Shown: piece by piece, positions 43,206 to 55,236 of the stretch
How positions within the stretch are numbered: the first letter of the stretch is position 1
How the letters are laid out: every line of letters begins with the position of its first letter
Assembly: GCA_946965045.2 (NCBI GenBank)
Contig: OX337239.1
Location: forward strand, 2,875,268-2,939,267
Source: Epithemia pelagica
Taxonomy: Eukaryota > Bacillariophyta > Bacillariophyceae > Surirellales > Surirellaceae
Direction of reading: 5' to 3'
DNA: 64,000 nt
Position numbers and translations under genes: made by a program
The notes under the pieces: model-generated
Databases searched by the model: none
Told to the model about the DNA's origin: nothing
Seen by the model: only the letters and a program-made list of their open reading frames with translations

Positions 43206-46141
43206 CCACTCCTCGAGATTGAGCTGTTGAAACAGCGCTGGCGACGCCGCATGGCAGACTTACAGGTCCCGAAACGCTTGTGGGACTATGGACTCGTCTA
43301 CGAGGCCGGTATTCTCAGCCGCGTCGCTCGGGGACAGGAGAATCGTACTGGACTGGAGCGACTTACTGGGAATACCCCAGATATATCCGAATGGCTAGAC
43401 TTCTCTTTCTTCGACGTCCTCGTCTGGTACCATGATAATTCCAAAGAAGACACCACCGACGAACAGCCGTTCCTTGGACACTGGCTCGGGATAGCCCATC
43501 GGATTGGTAGCGATTAATGCTACTGGATTCTGACGAAAGGAGGCAAGGTTATTGCAAGGACCACAGTACAACGTGTCACACAGGCCGACATGGACGACCC
43601 AAAAGTTATGGAACGGATTCGACAGTTCAAGTTGATTGTCGCGGAGAGGTTGAATGATCGTAATTTTACCGATCATGGGGCAATGGGGCCTGAATATCTG
43701 GAAGACATCGAGGATTCGGAGGAAGAAAGGCGGGGACGGGAGCTGGGAATGATACCAACAGACGAGGAGTATGGGAAGATGATCCAGCGTGAAACAAAAG
43801 AGGCAGATGAATATGGTGATGGGTACGATGAGTACGTGGGCGCGAAAATAAGGATGGACATCGGGGGCGAAGAATTGGTTGGGACATTGGTGAAAAGGCA
43901 AAAGGGATTAGACGGGAGGCCGATTGGGAGACGACACAACAACCCCTTGTTCGATACTAGGACTTACTCAGTTCGGTTCCCAGGGGGAGTATTGCACGAA
44001 TACACCGCGAATGTGGTGGCAGAGAACTTGCACGCACAGCTGGACAGCGAGGGCAAACGACATCTGATGATGAAGGAAATCATCGGACATCGGAAAAACG
44101 GGGACGCAGTTTCGCGAGAGGATGGGTTTACCATCTCTTCAAATGGAAACAAACATCCAAAAAGGACAACAAAGGGATGGCAGATTGCGGTAGAGTGGAA
44201 GAACGGGAACCAAGAGTGGGTACCCTTAAAGGATATGAAGGAAGGATATGCAGTGGAACTTGCCGAGTATGCAGTCGCGCAGGGCATCGAGCAGGAACCG
44301 GCGTTCCACTGGTGGGTACCTCAAGTGTTGAATCACTTGCGTCGGTCAAGAAGAAGTACAGGAAAACAACGACGAAATACGGGATCCAGCTACCACACTC
44401 CGTGGAAGAGGCACTGAAGATAGATCAGATCACCGGGACTACGTTTTGGCGCGACGCCATAGACAAGGAACTACGGGCAGTCAAGATAGCATGGGAGGCT
44501 AGAGACGACCTAGATTTGGACGAAGTACGAGCCGGGCGGCAATTGATTGGGCACACGGAAATATCGTGCCACATGGTATTTGACGTGAAGGTGGATCTGA
44601 TCCGCAAGGCACGACTGGTAGCAGGGGGGCATATGACAAATGCTCCAAATAGCTTGACCTACTCGAGCGTGGTGAGCCGCGATTCGATCCGGGTGGCCTT
44701 CCTACTTGCGGCACTGAACAACCTACGGATCCTCGCCTGTGACATAGGGAATGCTTACCTAAATGCGCCGTGCAGGGAAAAGATCTGGTTCCTTGGAGGG
44801 CCGGAAGTGGGCAAGGAGTACCAAGGACGAATTTGTGTCATGGTTCGAGCACTATACGGGTTGAAATCCTCAGGAGCAAGCTGGCGAGCCACAATGATGG
44901 CCTTGCTTTACGAGATGGGGTTCAGAGACACACTGGCGGATCCATGTGTTCTACGGCGCAAGGCAAAACGGAAAACAGGGGAGGACTATTATGAGCTTAT
45001 TCTGGTATATGTAGACGACCTGCTTCTCGTCAGTGATGATCCACAGCCAGTGCTCGACGAGATAGACAAAAGATATAAAATCAAGGCCAGAAGTATGGGG
45101 GAACCCGACGTGTATTTGGGTGCACAGATCTATCGACATAACCTGCCGGATGGATCGTGGGCCTATGTGAGTAACGCAGTCAAGATTGTTGAGGGACTGT
45201 TACAAGAAGATGGAGTGGGCAAACACCTGAAAACAACGGCCAAAGTACCTGTCCCGACAACATACAAGCCGGAACTTGACGTCAGCCAAGAGTTGGATAA
45301 GGAACTAACGGCGCGATATCAGCAACTAATCGGGATCCTCAGGTGGGCAGTGGAACTCGGACGAGTGGATATTTACCTTGAGGTGTCACTACTCTCACAG
45401 TACTTGGCAGACCCACGACAAGGACACTTTGAAGCAACGTACCACATTTTCGCTTACCTGAAGACGCATGCAAAGATGAAGTTAGTCTTTGACCTGAAGG
45501 CCGTGGTATTGGACGAGACTTGCTTTGCAAAAGTTCCAATGGGAGAATGGCGGGAATTTTATGGCGATGTAGCGGAAGAACTCCCCGCCGTCAACATGCC
45601 CGAGCCGCTCGGAAAACCGGTACAAGTGACATGTTTTGTGGATGCAGACCACGCTGGGAACTTGATAACTAGTCGGTCGTACAGCGGTATCTTGATCCTG
45701 TTACAAAATGCTCCGATCCTCTGGTACTCACGCAGACAAAACACGGTTGAGACATCAAGTTTTGGTAGCGAATTCGTTGCCATGCGCATTGCAAAGGAAA
45801 TGATTGAGGCGATCCGGTACAAGTTGCGTATGTTTGGCGTACCTGTGGTTACGGCAGCGAATCTCTTATGCGACAACCGCAGAGTGGTCAAGAATACCAG
45901 TATCCCTTCTTCTGTGCTGTCTAAACGCCACAACGCGATCAACTACCACACCGTACGAGAGGCAGCAGCAGCGGGAATTCTTCGCGTGGGAAAGGAAGGT
46001 ACCGAAACGAATATTGCGGATCTCTTCACAAAGATGCTCCCACAAGATCGGCGAAATGAGCTCTTGTCACAGTTCACCTACTCGTCGGCATTCGGTGCCA
46101 CTGGTCCTCCAGTTAAGATTACCAACCCCGCACACTTATGA
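43206..46141 (+). pseudogene. Copia pol (INT C-term, RT, RNase H), element 4, 5'-truncated
   Basis: Coding similarity begins inside integrase just after the hairpin array ('ALKWC'-equivalent region 'WDYGLVYEAGILSR', then 'TPDISEWLDF'). A TAA at 43515 and a frameshift near 44340 break it. From 44340 the frame is open for 600 codons. Reverse transcriptase has 'CHMVFDVKVDLIRKARLVAG', 'ALYGLKSSGASWRA' and catalytic 'YVDD' near 45008. RNase H has 'CFVDADHAGNLI' and 'TSSFGSEFVAMRIA'. It ends at 46141. The lineage is that of element 5, not elements 1-3. Gag, protease and the integrase catalytic core are absent. Confidence 0.9.
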
Positions 46142-46293
46142 GACAAGATCCTTGTTGAGTCTCTTGCGGGGACTGTCTGGATGACCTCATGACGGGATTG
46201 GGTAATCACGGGTAATACGGAACGGTCATTACCGCGTATCGGCTTACTGAAGGAAAAGGGGTTTTGTTCGTAGTGGTAACCTTAGTCTTTTAG
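46142..46293 (+). repeat. Possible polypurine tract and 3' LTR fragment of element 4
   Basis: 'CTTGCGGGGAC' at 46163-46173 mirrors the 'GTTCGCGGGGAC' that precedes the 3' LTR of element 5. If the parallel holds, an LTR begins at 46174 with TGTCTGG and is cut short at about 46290, where LINE coding sequence starts. No second LTR copy exists here to confirm it. Confidence 0.4.
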
Positions 46294-46917
46294 GAACTGG
46301 TTTGTACGAAAGTGTACGACGAATTCGACTCCCAGACAGTCCTTCTCCCCGGCACGAAACAATCGAACCCGACAATCAATCCTCGCTTCGACCAGATCAA
46401 CGTGTACCACCCAGCCTGTAACAACAGGAAGAGCGACACGTTCGGAATCATCGTCGGTGTGCCCGCCCAGACAATCAAACACCGCCGGGCGGCACTGGAT
46501 CTCACATCCGACATCCAGAACACCCTCACCCCTCATCTCCCTAGGAAGTTACACTACATGGACTTCTTCAACCACATCGGCTGCCGTTCGGGAACATTTA
46601 GCGGCGAGCTCAAGAACAAACAAAAAGGACAGGTTCCTGCCATCTACGTCACGGCATCAACGAGAAACAACTTCGAAGCATTGCTTCGAAGCTACAACGC
46701 ATACATGGCCGCAAATCGAAACTCCGAAATGAAATGGAACAAAAACAACATTCAGCTGATTCCCATGCCGACCAGTCAAGCCAATCGGACAACAACAATT
46801 GAAGCAATCAAGGACATCGACCAATTTTTTGGTGCGTGCGTACGCATCAAGCTTAAACCAATCAACCTGGAAGCGACCGATGGAGATTGGAAACGACTTC
46901 GACAGCTACGAGAATTC
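46294..46917 (+). pseudogene. LINE-like element ORF1, 5' part
   Basis: Open from a TAG at 46291, with no upstream start, so the 5' end is missing or altered. 208 codons encode 'INPRFDQINVYHPACNNRK', 'VGVPAQTIKHRRAA', 'YMDFFNHIGCRSGTFSG' and a Trp/Arg-rich end. No domain is recognised. The frame is terminated by TGA formed by the first three bases of the copia LTR at 46918 and resumes in register at 54337. The whole split ORF1 would be 507 residues. It precedes the reverse-transcriptase ORF and so is the ORF1 of that element. Confidence 0.7.
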
Positions 46918-47157
46918 TGAATAAATAATCACGGGCGCCCCCTTTGTAACCTACGAAGGGCCTCGCCATGCCTCGCTACGCACCGCCTGGCATCGCCCGG
47001 CCCCTAGTTATGTGTTCGCTAGTGGGTACCGTGGTCGCTATTTGGCCCCTACGTGAGCGATTTGCCCCCAAAGGGCACCCCTAGTTTAGTTATCATAACT
47101 TCTGATAGTTTGATTGTTGCAAGCCGTATATTGCGTCTGGCCGTCAGTTTTTATTCA
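46918..47157 (+). repeat. Element 5 5' LTR
   Basis: 240 bp, TGAATAAATAATC...TTTTTATTCA. Differs from the 3' LTR at only a few sites (for example 'cctagttta' against 'cctacttta' near 47090/54260). Confidence 0.95.
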
Positions 47158-47653
47158 GTTTATCAGACCCACTGTCTGTTGTTTCCCCACTGTTCGCCGG
47201 ACGGCAAGCGCCTGATCAACGCTCGGGAGTTGTTCGCGCTAAGCGGCTTCGTCACTCGCTCGCTTGCGTCATCTCTGTGACTTGTTTTTGTCACTGTGGG
47301 ACCCACTCGCTAATTTGTGACTTGCGACTGCACAACGTACCGTGCACGTGCTCGTACACGTGGACCGTCCATCCACGCGCTCCGTACGACTCAATTATAT
47401 AAGCCTGCTGGCTTTTGACACGTGCCTGCTTGCTCGCGGAGTCGCCGGTTCGCCGACTCGCGGATTCGCTGATCGCTAGCTCGCTCGCTCGCGGAATCGC
47501 CGGACGACTACTCGCCGATTCACTCGCAGATTGTTGGCTCACAGAAATTCGCTCCTCTCATCACAATTGCAAATTTCTGCACAAGAACAAGCCTTCCCTT
47601 GCCATCCGTTTGACCTTCTACTACCCTCCTACCCTTCATCCGACCCTTGAACC
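47158..47653 (+). other. Element 5 leader with candidate primer-binding site
   Basis: GTTTATCAGACCC at 47158-47170 follows the LTR. Its TATCAGA core resembles the initiator-Met primer site (TGGTATCAGAGC) with mismatches. The rest is a ~480-bp leader with 'gctcgctcg'-type low complexity. Gag starts at ATG 47654. Confidence 0.5.
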
Positions 47654-50600
47654 ATGGCCGCAAATGCCTTCCGTACTGCACTGGGCCGCTGTGGCTACGA
47701 CAATGACACCGTTGAGCACCTAACGCAACAGGGCTTCACAACAACGGATCAGTTCCTGGAGTTTCCTATCAACGAAGTAAAGCCCATGCTGAAGACATTA
47801 GCCAAGAACCTACCCGACACTGTCACCCTACCCTACCAGTTCAACCTGAAGTTCCTTGGCTTCCGAATGTGGTTGGAATATCGTTCTGTCCGTGGTCAAA
47901 ACCTTGATGCTGGTGGTTATACTGGTGACGTAATCACCAAGTGGATGAAACGCGTAACGGAACTCGCGAATGCCACCACCACTGATGGTCAGGATGACCC
48001 AGTACCACCCAAAAGGCTAACGAACCTTGCCGATTGGGAACGTCACAACGGAATGTGGCGCACGTACTTGGGTCAGCACCGTAATCCGACAACGGGAGTG
48101 CCGCTCACCTACGTATTGCGTGAGGAGTCCGACGTACCAAACGACGCACTAACCGCCGATTACGACTGCATTGACGACAACCTAGTCGCAACCACTCGTC
48201 ATGAGGGGGATCAGTACAAAGCCGACCGACGCAGAGTGTATGAGCTGTACTACCCTCTTATCTACGATGGCCCGGCCTGGACGTTTGCAAAAACGCATGC
48301 GAAATCGAAGGACGGCCGTGAGGCCTACCTAACCGTCAAGCGGCAAGCCACTGGACAGGCCGCGAGCATCCTGCGCAAGAAACAAGCTTACGCGCAGATC
48401 GCAAATGCTAAGTTTACAGGACGAGGGAAGTACCGCTTCCATGACTACATCCACCGTCACCAACATGCGCACAACACCCTGGAAGAGCTTGGCGAAACGG
48501 TCGCGGAAACGAAAAAAGTGACCGATTTCATGAATGGGATCACCGATCCGACGCTCGTCCAAGCAAAGACCGTCGTCAACGGTGACCAGGAGAAGTTGGA
48601 GAACTTCGAAGCGTGCCAGCAATACTTCTTGACTGTGCACAGTGCCGCCAAAACCGAAACGCAGGACGACTCTCGCAAGATCGCCGCTGCTAGTACCACC
48701 CCAAGCAAAGGAAAGGGCAAAGGGCGCAATCAGAAAAAGAGCAAGAAAAAGAAGGACCGCGTTCATGCTGGTCACTACGATGCCGACGAATAGGCAGACC
48801 TGACGGAGGACGAACGCAAACAAGTCCTGGCTCTTCGCAGAGAGCGCAAAGAAAAGCGGAAGCTTGGATCCGTCACCACAGACGACTCTTCCAACGCATC
48901 GTCGAAGAGATCGAAAACGTCGCATGGGAGTACTGCTGAGGACGCAATCTCAGTAGACATTGACGAAGACGACGCTAAGCCTGAGGCTAAGACCAACGTA
49001 TCGGTCATTATGGAAGTAGACGAGAACTTGCTTGACTCCTCTGTTGACAACGTACCGTCGCCAGACAAGCACTCTAAGTTCCGCGCTTCCGCCTCACCTG
49101 CGAAATCATCCGAAGATGATTCGCAGCCGACAAAGTCCTCAGCTGGCAACAGCTTTGGACGTTTCGCGCATAAGGCTAAAGCACAACCGAACGAACCCGG
49201 ATCTGCGTCCGTCAAATCCGTACGTACTCGCCCCATGGGGGAATACGAGACCTATCCACCGATGTGGCAATGGGAAGAGGACGGACGTCCTGATATGAGT
49301 CATATGACCATCCCTCCAGTCCCGGAACACGGCGACATCTTTGTGAAGCTGCCGCTACCGGTCAAAGGCAAGTATGCTGAAGGGACTCGCAACGTCCGCT
49401 CACTTACCAAGCATGACCAAAGTATGCTGAAAGGAAGCTTCCGCGAAGAGATCGACACTATTGTCCACAATAGTCCAATTTGGTCTTGGCGCTGGTCTAA
49501 AATGTCAGGCTATGAACGTGAAGAGCGCCAAATGTACCATGTGTGCAAACGCTTAGCCGAGCACACGGAAGTGTTCGACGAAGCTTTGCAATACACTATG
49601 CTTGCCAATGGACAATTGGCTGCCGCAGAGCGAAGGCGTAATGTATGCGGTCGTTATTCCGCCGATCTTGAATTCGATGTCCGTGACCCCAATGTCTCTG
49701 ACAAGTCTGCCGACCTGTCTCCTTCCTCCTGATGGAGTGTGCCCTGTGCATCCGCTGCCGAAGCAGTAAAACTTGATAAAACGAATCTTATTGTTCAATC
49801 GAATGCACATGTAGGCACCCATTATAGTTATTCTAAACGTTTCGCACATCGTCTATGTGCTATGAACACCGACGAATATGGTGTTGAGACCATTGAGCTC
49901 ACCTGTGAGTTGGACTCACATGCGGACACCTGTGCCGTGGGAAGAGACTTCGTAATGCTCTCCGAAGCCCACCGCTATATCAGTGTGCATCGGTTCGCGG
50001 AGGAATATAACCCGCTGACCAATGTCCCTATTGCGACTGTTGCTACTGTCTGGACTGACAGCGAAAACCAGTCTTACTTGCTTGTTATCCACCAAGCATT
50101 GTTTTTAGGGGACCGTATGGGCAGTTCGTTACTTTGTCCGAACCAGATGCGTGCCCATGGCATCGTTGTCAACGACGTACCTAAACAGTTTGACCCGCAC
50201 AGCACGCATAGTATCCACGTACCGGATGCCGATCTCACCATCCCGCTCACCATGGCTGGTGTGATAAGTGGTTTCGCCACTCGCAAACCCACTTCTGACG
50301 AGCTGGAACACTTGCCACAAGTTGTGCTAACTGCCGATAGCCCATGGCAACCTCGTTCTGCCGCCTTTGCGGACGCGGAGGAGAAACTGGGTGTAGCTGC
50401 CGCTACTGTCGTTCGCAATGGCGATCCGAATTCGATTGCCGCATCCTCCATTCCATGACTCATCAAAGCAGTGCGAACGTACCAGCATGCTTTTGCCAAT
50501 CCATCACCCGATCTGGACGCCGACGCACAAGGCGACGACCTGTACAAACGCTTAATAGCGACGGTCACTGTTCATCCAGAGAAGGAGGAGCCTGATGTAG

Positions 50601-53600
50601 TCCCGGAGGACAAACGTGAACGTCGGCTGTACATGATCAAGACTGCTAACGAGTCTTCCCCAGCCGATCCTGCTGGAAAGGGAGTGCTTGACGCAGCCGT
50701 ACTGTCACAACGTTGGGGCATTGGTTTACCCAAAGCGAAGAATACGCTTAAAGTGACGACGCAGGCTGGAGTACGAAACGTATTAATCCCATCTGAGCGT
50801 AAGGTCCGTAAGAAGGCACCGTGGCTCAAATTCCCTAATGTGAAAGGCCGTTGGTTCTCGGACGAGATGTTTGCCAAAGAAGTATCACTGAACGGGGACA
50901 CAGGCGCCTCGATCTTTACCGACGGCAAAGGATTCGACCACGTTTATCCCTGGAAGTCTAAAAAGCAACATCCTGAAGGATTGATGTCTTTGATTCACAA
51001 TGTAGGGATTCCCCAAACAATGGTATCTGATGGTGCCCGAGAATTGTTCCTAGGGAAGTCCCGTGAAATATGCAACGAGTACCGCATAAAGATGGAGAAA
51101 ACGGTTCCTTATAGTCCATGGCAGAACGCCGCCGAAGCGAGCATTCGTGAACTAAAGAAGGGAGTTGTCAAAATTATGAGGACGACCGGCGCACCACGAC
51201 GTTTATGGAGCTATGCTCTTAAATGGTGCTCACACGTACGGCAACTCACGGCATCCGATATCCCTGAATTAGATGGACGGACACCGTTCGAGCATGTAAT
51301 TGGCTCAACGCCAGACATCTCTCCATTAGCCATGTTCCAATTCTATCAGCCGGTGTATTATCGCATGACCATGGCACAGTTTCCCTTCGAAAAAAGACTG
51401 ATTGGCCGATGGTTGGGCTTAGCCGATGATTACACCGATGATATGGCCTATGAAATCCTAACGCAAGAGGGCAATCATGTCACATGGAAAGATGTGTGGG
51501 CCATTCCGGAAGACGACCTGAAGAATCCGACGATTCATCAGCAGTTGTTGGACTATGATACCGCTATTCAAACGCAAATGAAAGAGCCGCCATCTGATGG
51601 CACAACTGGGAGCGATCCACCCCCAGACCTCTTTGACGAAGGTGAACTTCTAGAGCCCTTGTTCCCAGAGGCCGAAGCCCTGGAATCCGACGCGTACACG
51701 CCGGAGGAACTAGACGAATACCTCACCGCTGAAGTCATGCTGCCGCGAGGAGGTGAAAGCGCTCGAGCGAAAATCATTGGACGCACGAAAGATGCTCATG
51801 GGCGACCTATTGGTGAGCGCGACGCAAACCCAATCCTTGATACCCGGTACTACGATGTACAGTTTCCGGATGGATCGGTCGAGTCGTATGCAACCAATAT
51901 GATCGCAGAGAATCTGTATTCGCAAGTTGACCCGGAGGGCAATGCGTTCAACACATTGAAAGCCATTGTGGGTCACCGCAGTGATGAGACCGCAGTTAAG
52001 CGAACAGACGCATCGTTCCTTGACGGCACATCACACCACACAACGAAAGGCTGGGAATTGCAATGTGAACTGTCCGATCAATCAACTGTTTGGCTGCCGC
52101 TCAAAGACGTCAAGAATGGAAATATGATTGAAGCCGCCGAATACGCAGTATCCACTGGCATCGCAAAAGAGCCTGCTTTCGCATGGTGGGTGTCACGTGC
52201 ACTTCGCAAACGAGACCGCATTATCAAAAAGGTAAAGTCACGTTATTGGAAGCGAACGCACAAGTATGGCATTGAGTTGCCCCACTCTGTGGAAGAAGCC
52301 CTGGCGATTGACCGCCGAACGGGGACTGACTTCTGGCGTAAGGCTATTGAGAAAGAAATGAAGAACGTTGGCATTGCTTTCGAATTTCCAGCTGATGGCG
52401 AAGTGCCTTCTGGATACAAGCATATTCCCTGTCATATGGTTTTTGATATCAAATCAGACCTGCGACGAAAAGCACGGTAAGTGGCCGGAGGCCACAAAAC
52501 TGATCCACCCAAAGAATCGACCTATTCTAGTGTGGTATCACGCGATAGCGTACGCATTGCTTTTACTATCGCTGCACTAAATGGTCTAGATGTTCTCGTC
52601 GGGGACGTGCAAAACGCATATCTCAACGCACCGACTAAAGAGAAGACCTATACCACCGCGGGACTCGAATTTGGACCAGATAAGGTTGGACAACCTGCAC
52701 TGATAGTGCGCGCATTATATGGTCTCAAAAGTTCTGCCGCAAGGTGGCGTGATCACATCGCCGCAACGCTCCGCGATATGGGATTTAAGATGTGTCAAGC
52801 TGATCCGGATGTATGGCTTTGAGCGAACACTCGACCATCTGATGGGTTCCAGTATTACGAGTATGTTTTGGTCTATATTGATGATCTGCTGATTGTTAGT
52901 CATGATCCCAAAACCGTGATGCAGGATCTGCAGAGGCGCTATACGATCAAGCCCGACAGTATCAAACCGCCAGACGAATACTTGGGATCCGAAATACGGC
53001 GTTATACCATACCCGACACGCAAGATCCGTCGAACCGTGATCGTTGGGCCATGTCCGCTGACAAGTATTGTAAGCGTGCTCTTGCCGAAGTCGAAACGGA
53101 ACTGGAGAAATCCGGAGAAAAGCTGAAGTCAAAAGTGACGACGCCGATCGCCGATGGATATCGCCCGGAATTGGATGCGACTCCTGAACTCGACGCAAGA
53201 CGTGCGAACTATAACCAAGGACTGATCGGTATTCTCCGTTGGATTGTTGAACTCGGTCGTATCGACATTACAACCGCAGTCTCCCATATGTCCCGTTTTA
53301 TGGCGAATCCACGAGAAGGACATCTCGAGCAAACGTTGCACATCTTCGCATATCTGAAGAAGTACGATAAATCCGCCATTGTGTTCGACGACACAACCCC
53401 TGACTTCGATGAGTCACGTTTTACCCGACCGGATTGGTCTGAGTATTATCCTGATGCTGCCGAGCCGATTCCGCCAAACGCACCAGCACCGCGTGGAAAC
53501 GCTGTCACCACGACTTGCTTTGTCGATGCTGATCATGCTGGATGTCGTGTCACACGGCGCTCTCAAACAGGAGTCCTACTGTTCTTGCAACAAGCACCGA

Positions 53601-53968
53601 TCATGTGGTATTCAAAACGACAAAACACTGTTGAGACGTCTACATTTGGCAGTGAGTTCGTGGCGATGAAAACTGCCATTGAAATGATTGAAGCATTTCG
53701 TTATAAGCTGCGAATGATGGGTATCCCGTTGGATGGAGAGACGAATGTGTTTTGCGACAATGAATCTGTGTTCAAGAACTCGACGCAGCCGGAATCAGTC
53801 CTAAAGAAGAAGCACAACGCAATTGCTTATCATCGGACTCGTGAAGCGCAAGCTGCTGGACTTGTGCGCATTGCATGGGAAGAAGGTGAAACGAATCTTG
53901 CCGATATCCTAACCAAACTGCTACCCGGACCTCGATTGCGATTCCTGGCCCAACGTATCATGTGGTAG
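47654..53968 (+). pseudogene. Copia gag-pol of element 5, frame preserved, five nonsense codons
   Basis: One frame of 2105 codons runs gag to RNase H. It has in-frame stops at 48791 (TAG), 49730 (TGA), 50456 (TGA), 52478 (TAA) and 52820 (TGA), but no frameshift. Gag ends in a Lys/Gly-rich stretch. The protease site is 'LDSHADTCAVG' near residue 755, a DSHA variant seen in diatom and oomycete copia. Integrase acidic residues are in 'IFTDGKG' (about 1089), 'VSDGAREL' (about 1126) and 'NAAEASIREL' (about 1158). Reverse transcriptase has 'ALYGLKSSAARW' and 'YIDD' near 1740. RNase H has 'CFVDADHAGCRV' and 'TSTFGSEFVAMKTA'. At 52478 the family has Leu ('KARLVAGG'). Three TGA stops fit CGA-to-TGA transitions. 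Confidence 0.93.
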
Positions 53969-54080
53969 CAGACCCCTTTTTAGATCCAAAATGGGATCGC
54001 CCCTTTTGAAGAATAGTCCGACGTACTGGACTGGCCTCTGCTGATATGACGAACTAAACGAAGTTGCCCACCCCGATTTT

Positions 54081-54092
54081 GTTCGCGGGGAC
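54081..54092 (+). promoter_or_regulatory. Polypurine tract of element 5
   Basis: GTTCGCGGGGAC directly precedes the 3' LTR TGAATAAA. The parallel sequence occurs at the end of element 4. It is short and contains pyrimidines, so the exact primer is uncertain. Confidence 0.55.
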
Positions 54093-54332
54093 TGAATAAA
54101 TAATCACGGGCGCCCCCTTTGTAACCTACGAAGGGCCTCGCCATGCCTCGCTACGCACCGCCTGGCATCGCCCGGCCCCTAGTTATGTGTTCGCTAGTGG
54201 GTACCGTGGTCGCTATTTGGCCCCTACGTGAGCGATTTGCCCCCAAAGGGCACCCCTACTTTAGTTATCATAATTTCTGATAGTTTGATTGTTGCAAGCC
54301 GTATATTGCGTCTGGCCGTCAGTTTTTATTCA
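54093..54332 (+). repeat. Element 5 3' LTR
   Basis: 240 bp, matching the 5' LTR nearly base for base, ending TTTTTATTCA and followed by the ATTC duplication. Confidence 0.95.
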
Positions 54333-54336
54333 ATTC

Positions 54337-55236
54337 GTCGCCGTATTCCCGGAATACAACAACGAGGACCCAGATGCGCAATACTACACCCTCTACCTGC
54401 GCAAGACCCCTGACACACACTTGCTCACCACCAACACCATCCGACAGTTCACCGACTTCCCGAACAACATCCTTCTCCCCACCCTGGCGGCCGTGGCCGC
54501 GACACCTCCGAGACAATCGACAAACAACCACAAACCAGCAACTCCGACTTCTTCTAGCCACACCAACCGACTCGTAGCATTTACCAACCGTCTTCTCAGG
54601 CGAAAACACAACAACCTCGACGAAACACCAGCCGAGACAGAGGACAACGGACCCGAGACTCCGGACAGGCACAACCATCCAAGCAACCAGCCAAACAAAC
54701 GGAGTGCAGCCGCCATGCAACCAACAGAGGAAGAGGACAACGACCCATACGACGACGGCACAGATTGGACAACAGTGGCAGCGACAGCCCACCACATCCA
54801 AAACCAAAACAATGAGGTCGACGACCAAAAACCAGCAGCCAAACGGAACCAATTCGCCCCGTTGGCCGAACAACAAGACGACCAAACAGCTAACGACGAC
54901 ATGATGGACACGGAAGAGTCCGACGACCACTCGCGTGCCCTCATTGGAAGCGACGACAACGGAGATAACTACGAACAAGACGACCATGAGTTTTCAGCCA
55001 CCACCATGCAAGAAATCGAACTAATCTTCAAATATGTGGCAAACAACAATCCCTCACGCATCGACGAAATGCGCGAATTTCTAGAGAATACAAAGTCGTT
55101 CACGAACGACACCGACGCGCAGGATGCTTGGCGCTTTGCCCAGTCTTTAGTCCAGACCGGCAACACCTACATCGCCGACTCGCGCACCGGCCATGTGGTC
55201 CCGCATGACAAATGGGCCAAAGGGCCAAATGAGTGA
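54337..55236 (+). CDS. LINE-like element ORF1, 3' part
   Basis: Continues ORF1 from 46917 after the copia insertion, in register ('FPEYNNEDPDAQYYTLYLRK' region). It then becomes a long polar low-complexity segment rich in Asn/Gln/Asp/Thr ('NNHKPATPTSSSHTN', 'EEEDNDPYDDG'). It ends with a helical C-terminal part ('EIELIFKYVANNNPSRIDEM'). The TGA at 55234-55236 overlaps the ORF2 start. No zinc knuckle or RRM is recognised, so its RNA-binding role is assumed only by analogy with other LINE ORF1 proteins. Confidence 0.7.
   Translation, partial: VAVFPEYNNEDPDAQYYTLYLRKTPDTHLLTTNTIRQFTDFPNNILLPTLAAVAATPPRQSTNNHKPATPTSSSHTNRLVAFTNRLLRRKHNNLDETPAETEDNGPETPDRHNHPSNQPNKRSAAAMQPTEEEDNDPYDDGTDWTTVAATAHHIQNQNNEVDDQKPAAKRNQFAPLAEQQDDQTANDDMMDTEESDDHSRALIGSDDNGDNYEQDDHEFSATTMQEIELIFKYVANNNPSRIDEMREFLENTKSFTNDTDAQDAWRFAQSLVQTGNTYIADSRTGHVVPHDKWAKGPNE
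55229..55236 (+). promoter_or_regulatory. ORF1/ORF2 overlap ATGAGTGA
   Basis: The ORF2 start codon ATG (55229-55231) lies five bases upstream of the ORF1 stop TGA (55234-55236). Tight overlaps of this kind in some LINEs support ORF2 translation by termination-reinitiation. An in-frame upstream ATG at 55193 is an alternative start. Confidence 0.6.

Larger units (their letters stand above)
46918..54332 (+). mobile_element. Copia element 5, complete structure, coding region with five stops
   Basis: LTRs of 240 bp at 46918-47157 and 54093-54332 have TGAATAAA...TTATTCA ends and few differences. ATTC stands immediately before (46914-46917) and after (54333-54336) as target duplication; the fifth base is ambiguous. 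A single frame spans gag to RNase H. Confidence 0.95.

Noticed and set aside
47654-53968. Alternative genetic code or programmed readthrough explaining in-frame stops
   Set aside because: All three stop triplets occur, at positions where related elements have Arg, Leu or others. Element 1 gag-pol in the same window is free of internal stops.
54319-54987. Long minus-strand frames (222 and 188 codons) opposite LINE ORF1
   Set aside because: They are antisense shadows of the Asn/Gln/Thr-rich ORF1 segment, giving Val/Cys/Trp-rich nonsense.
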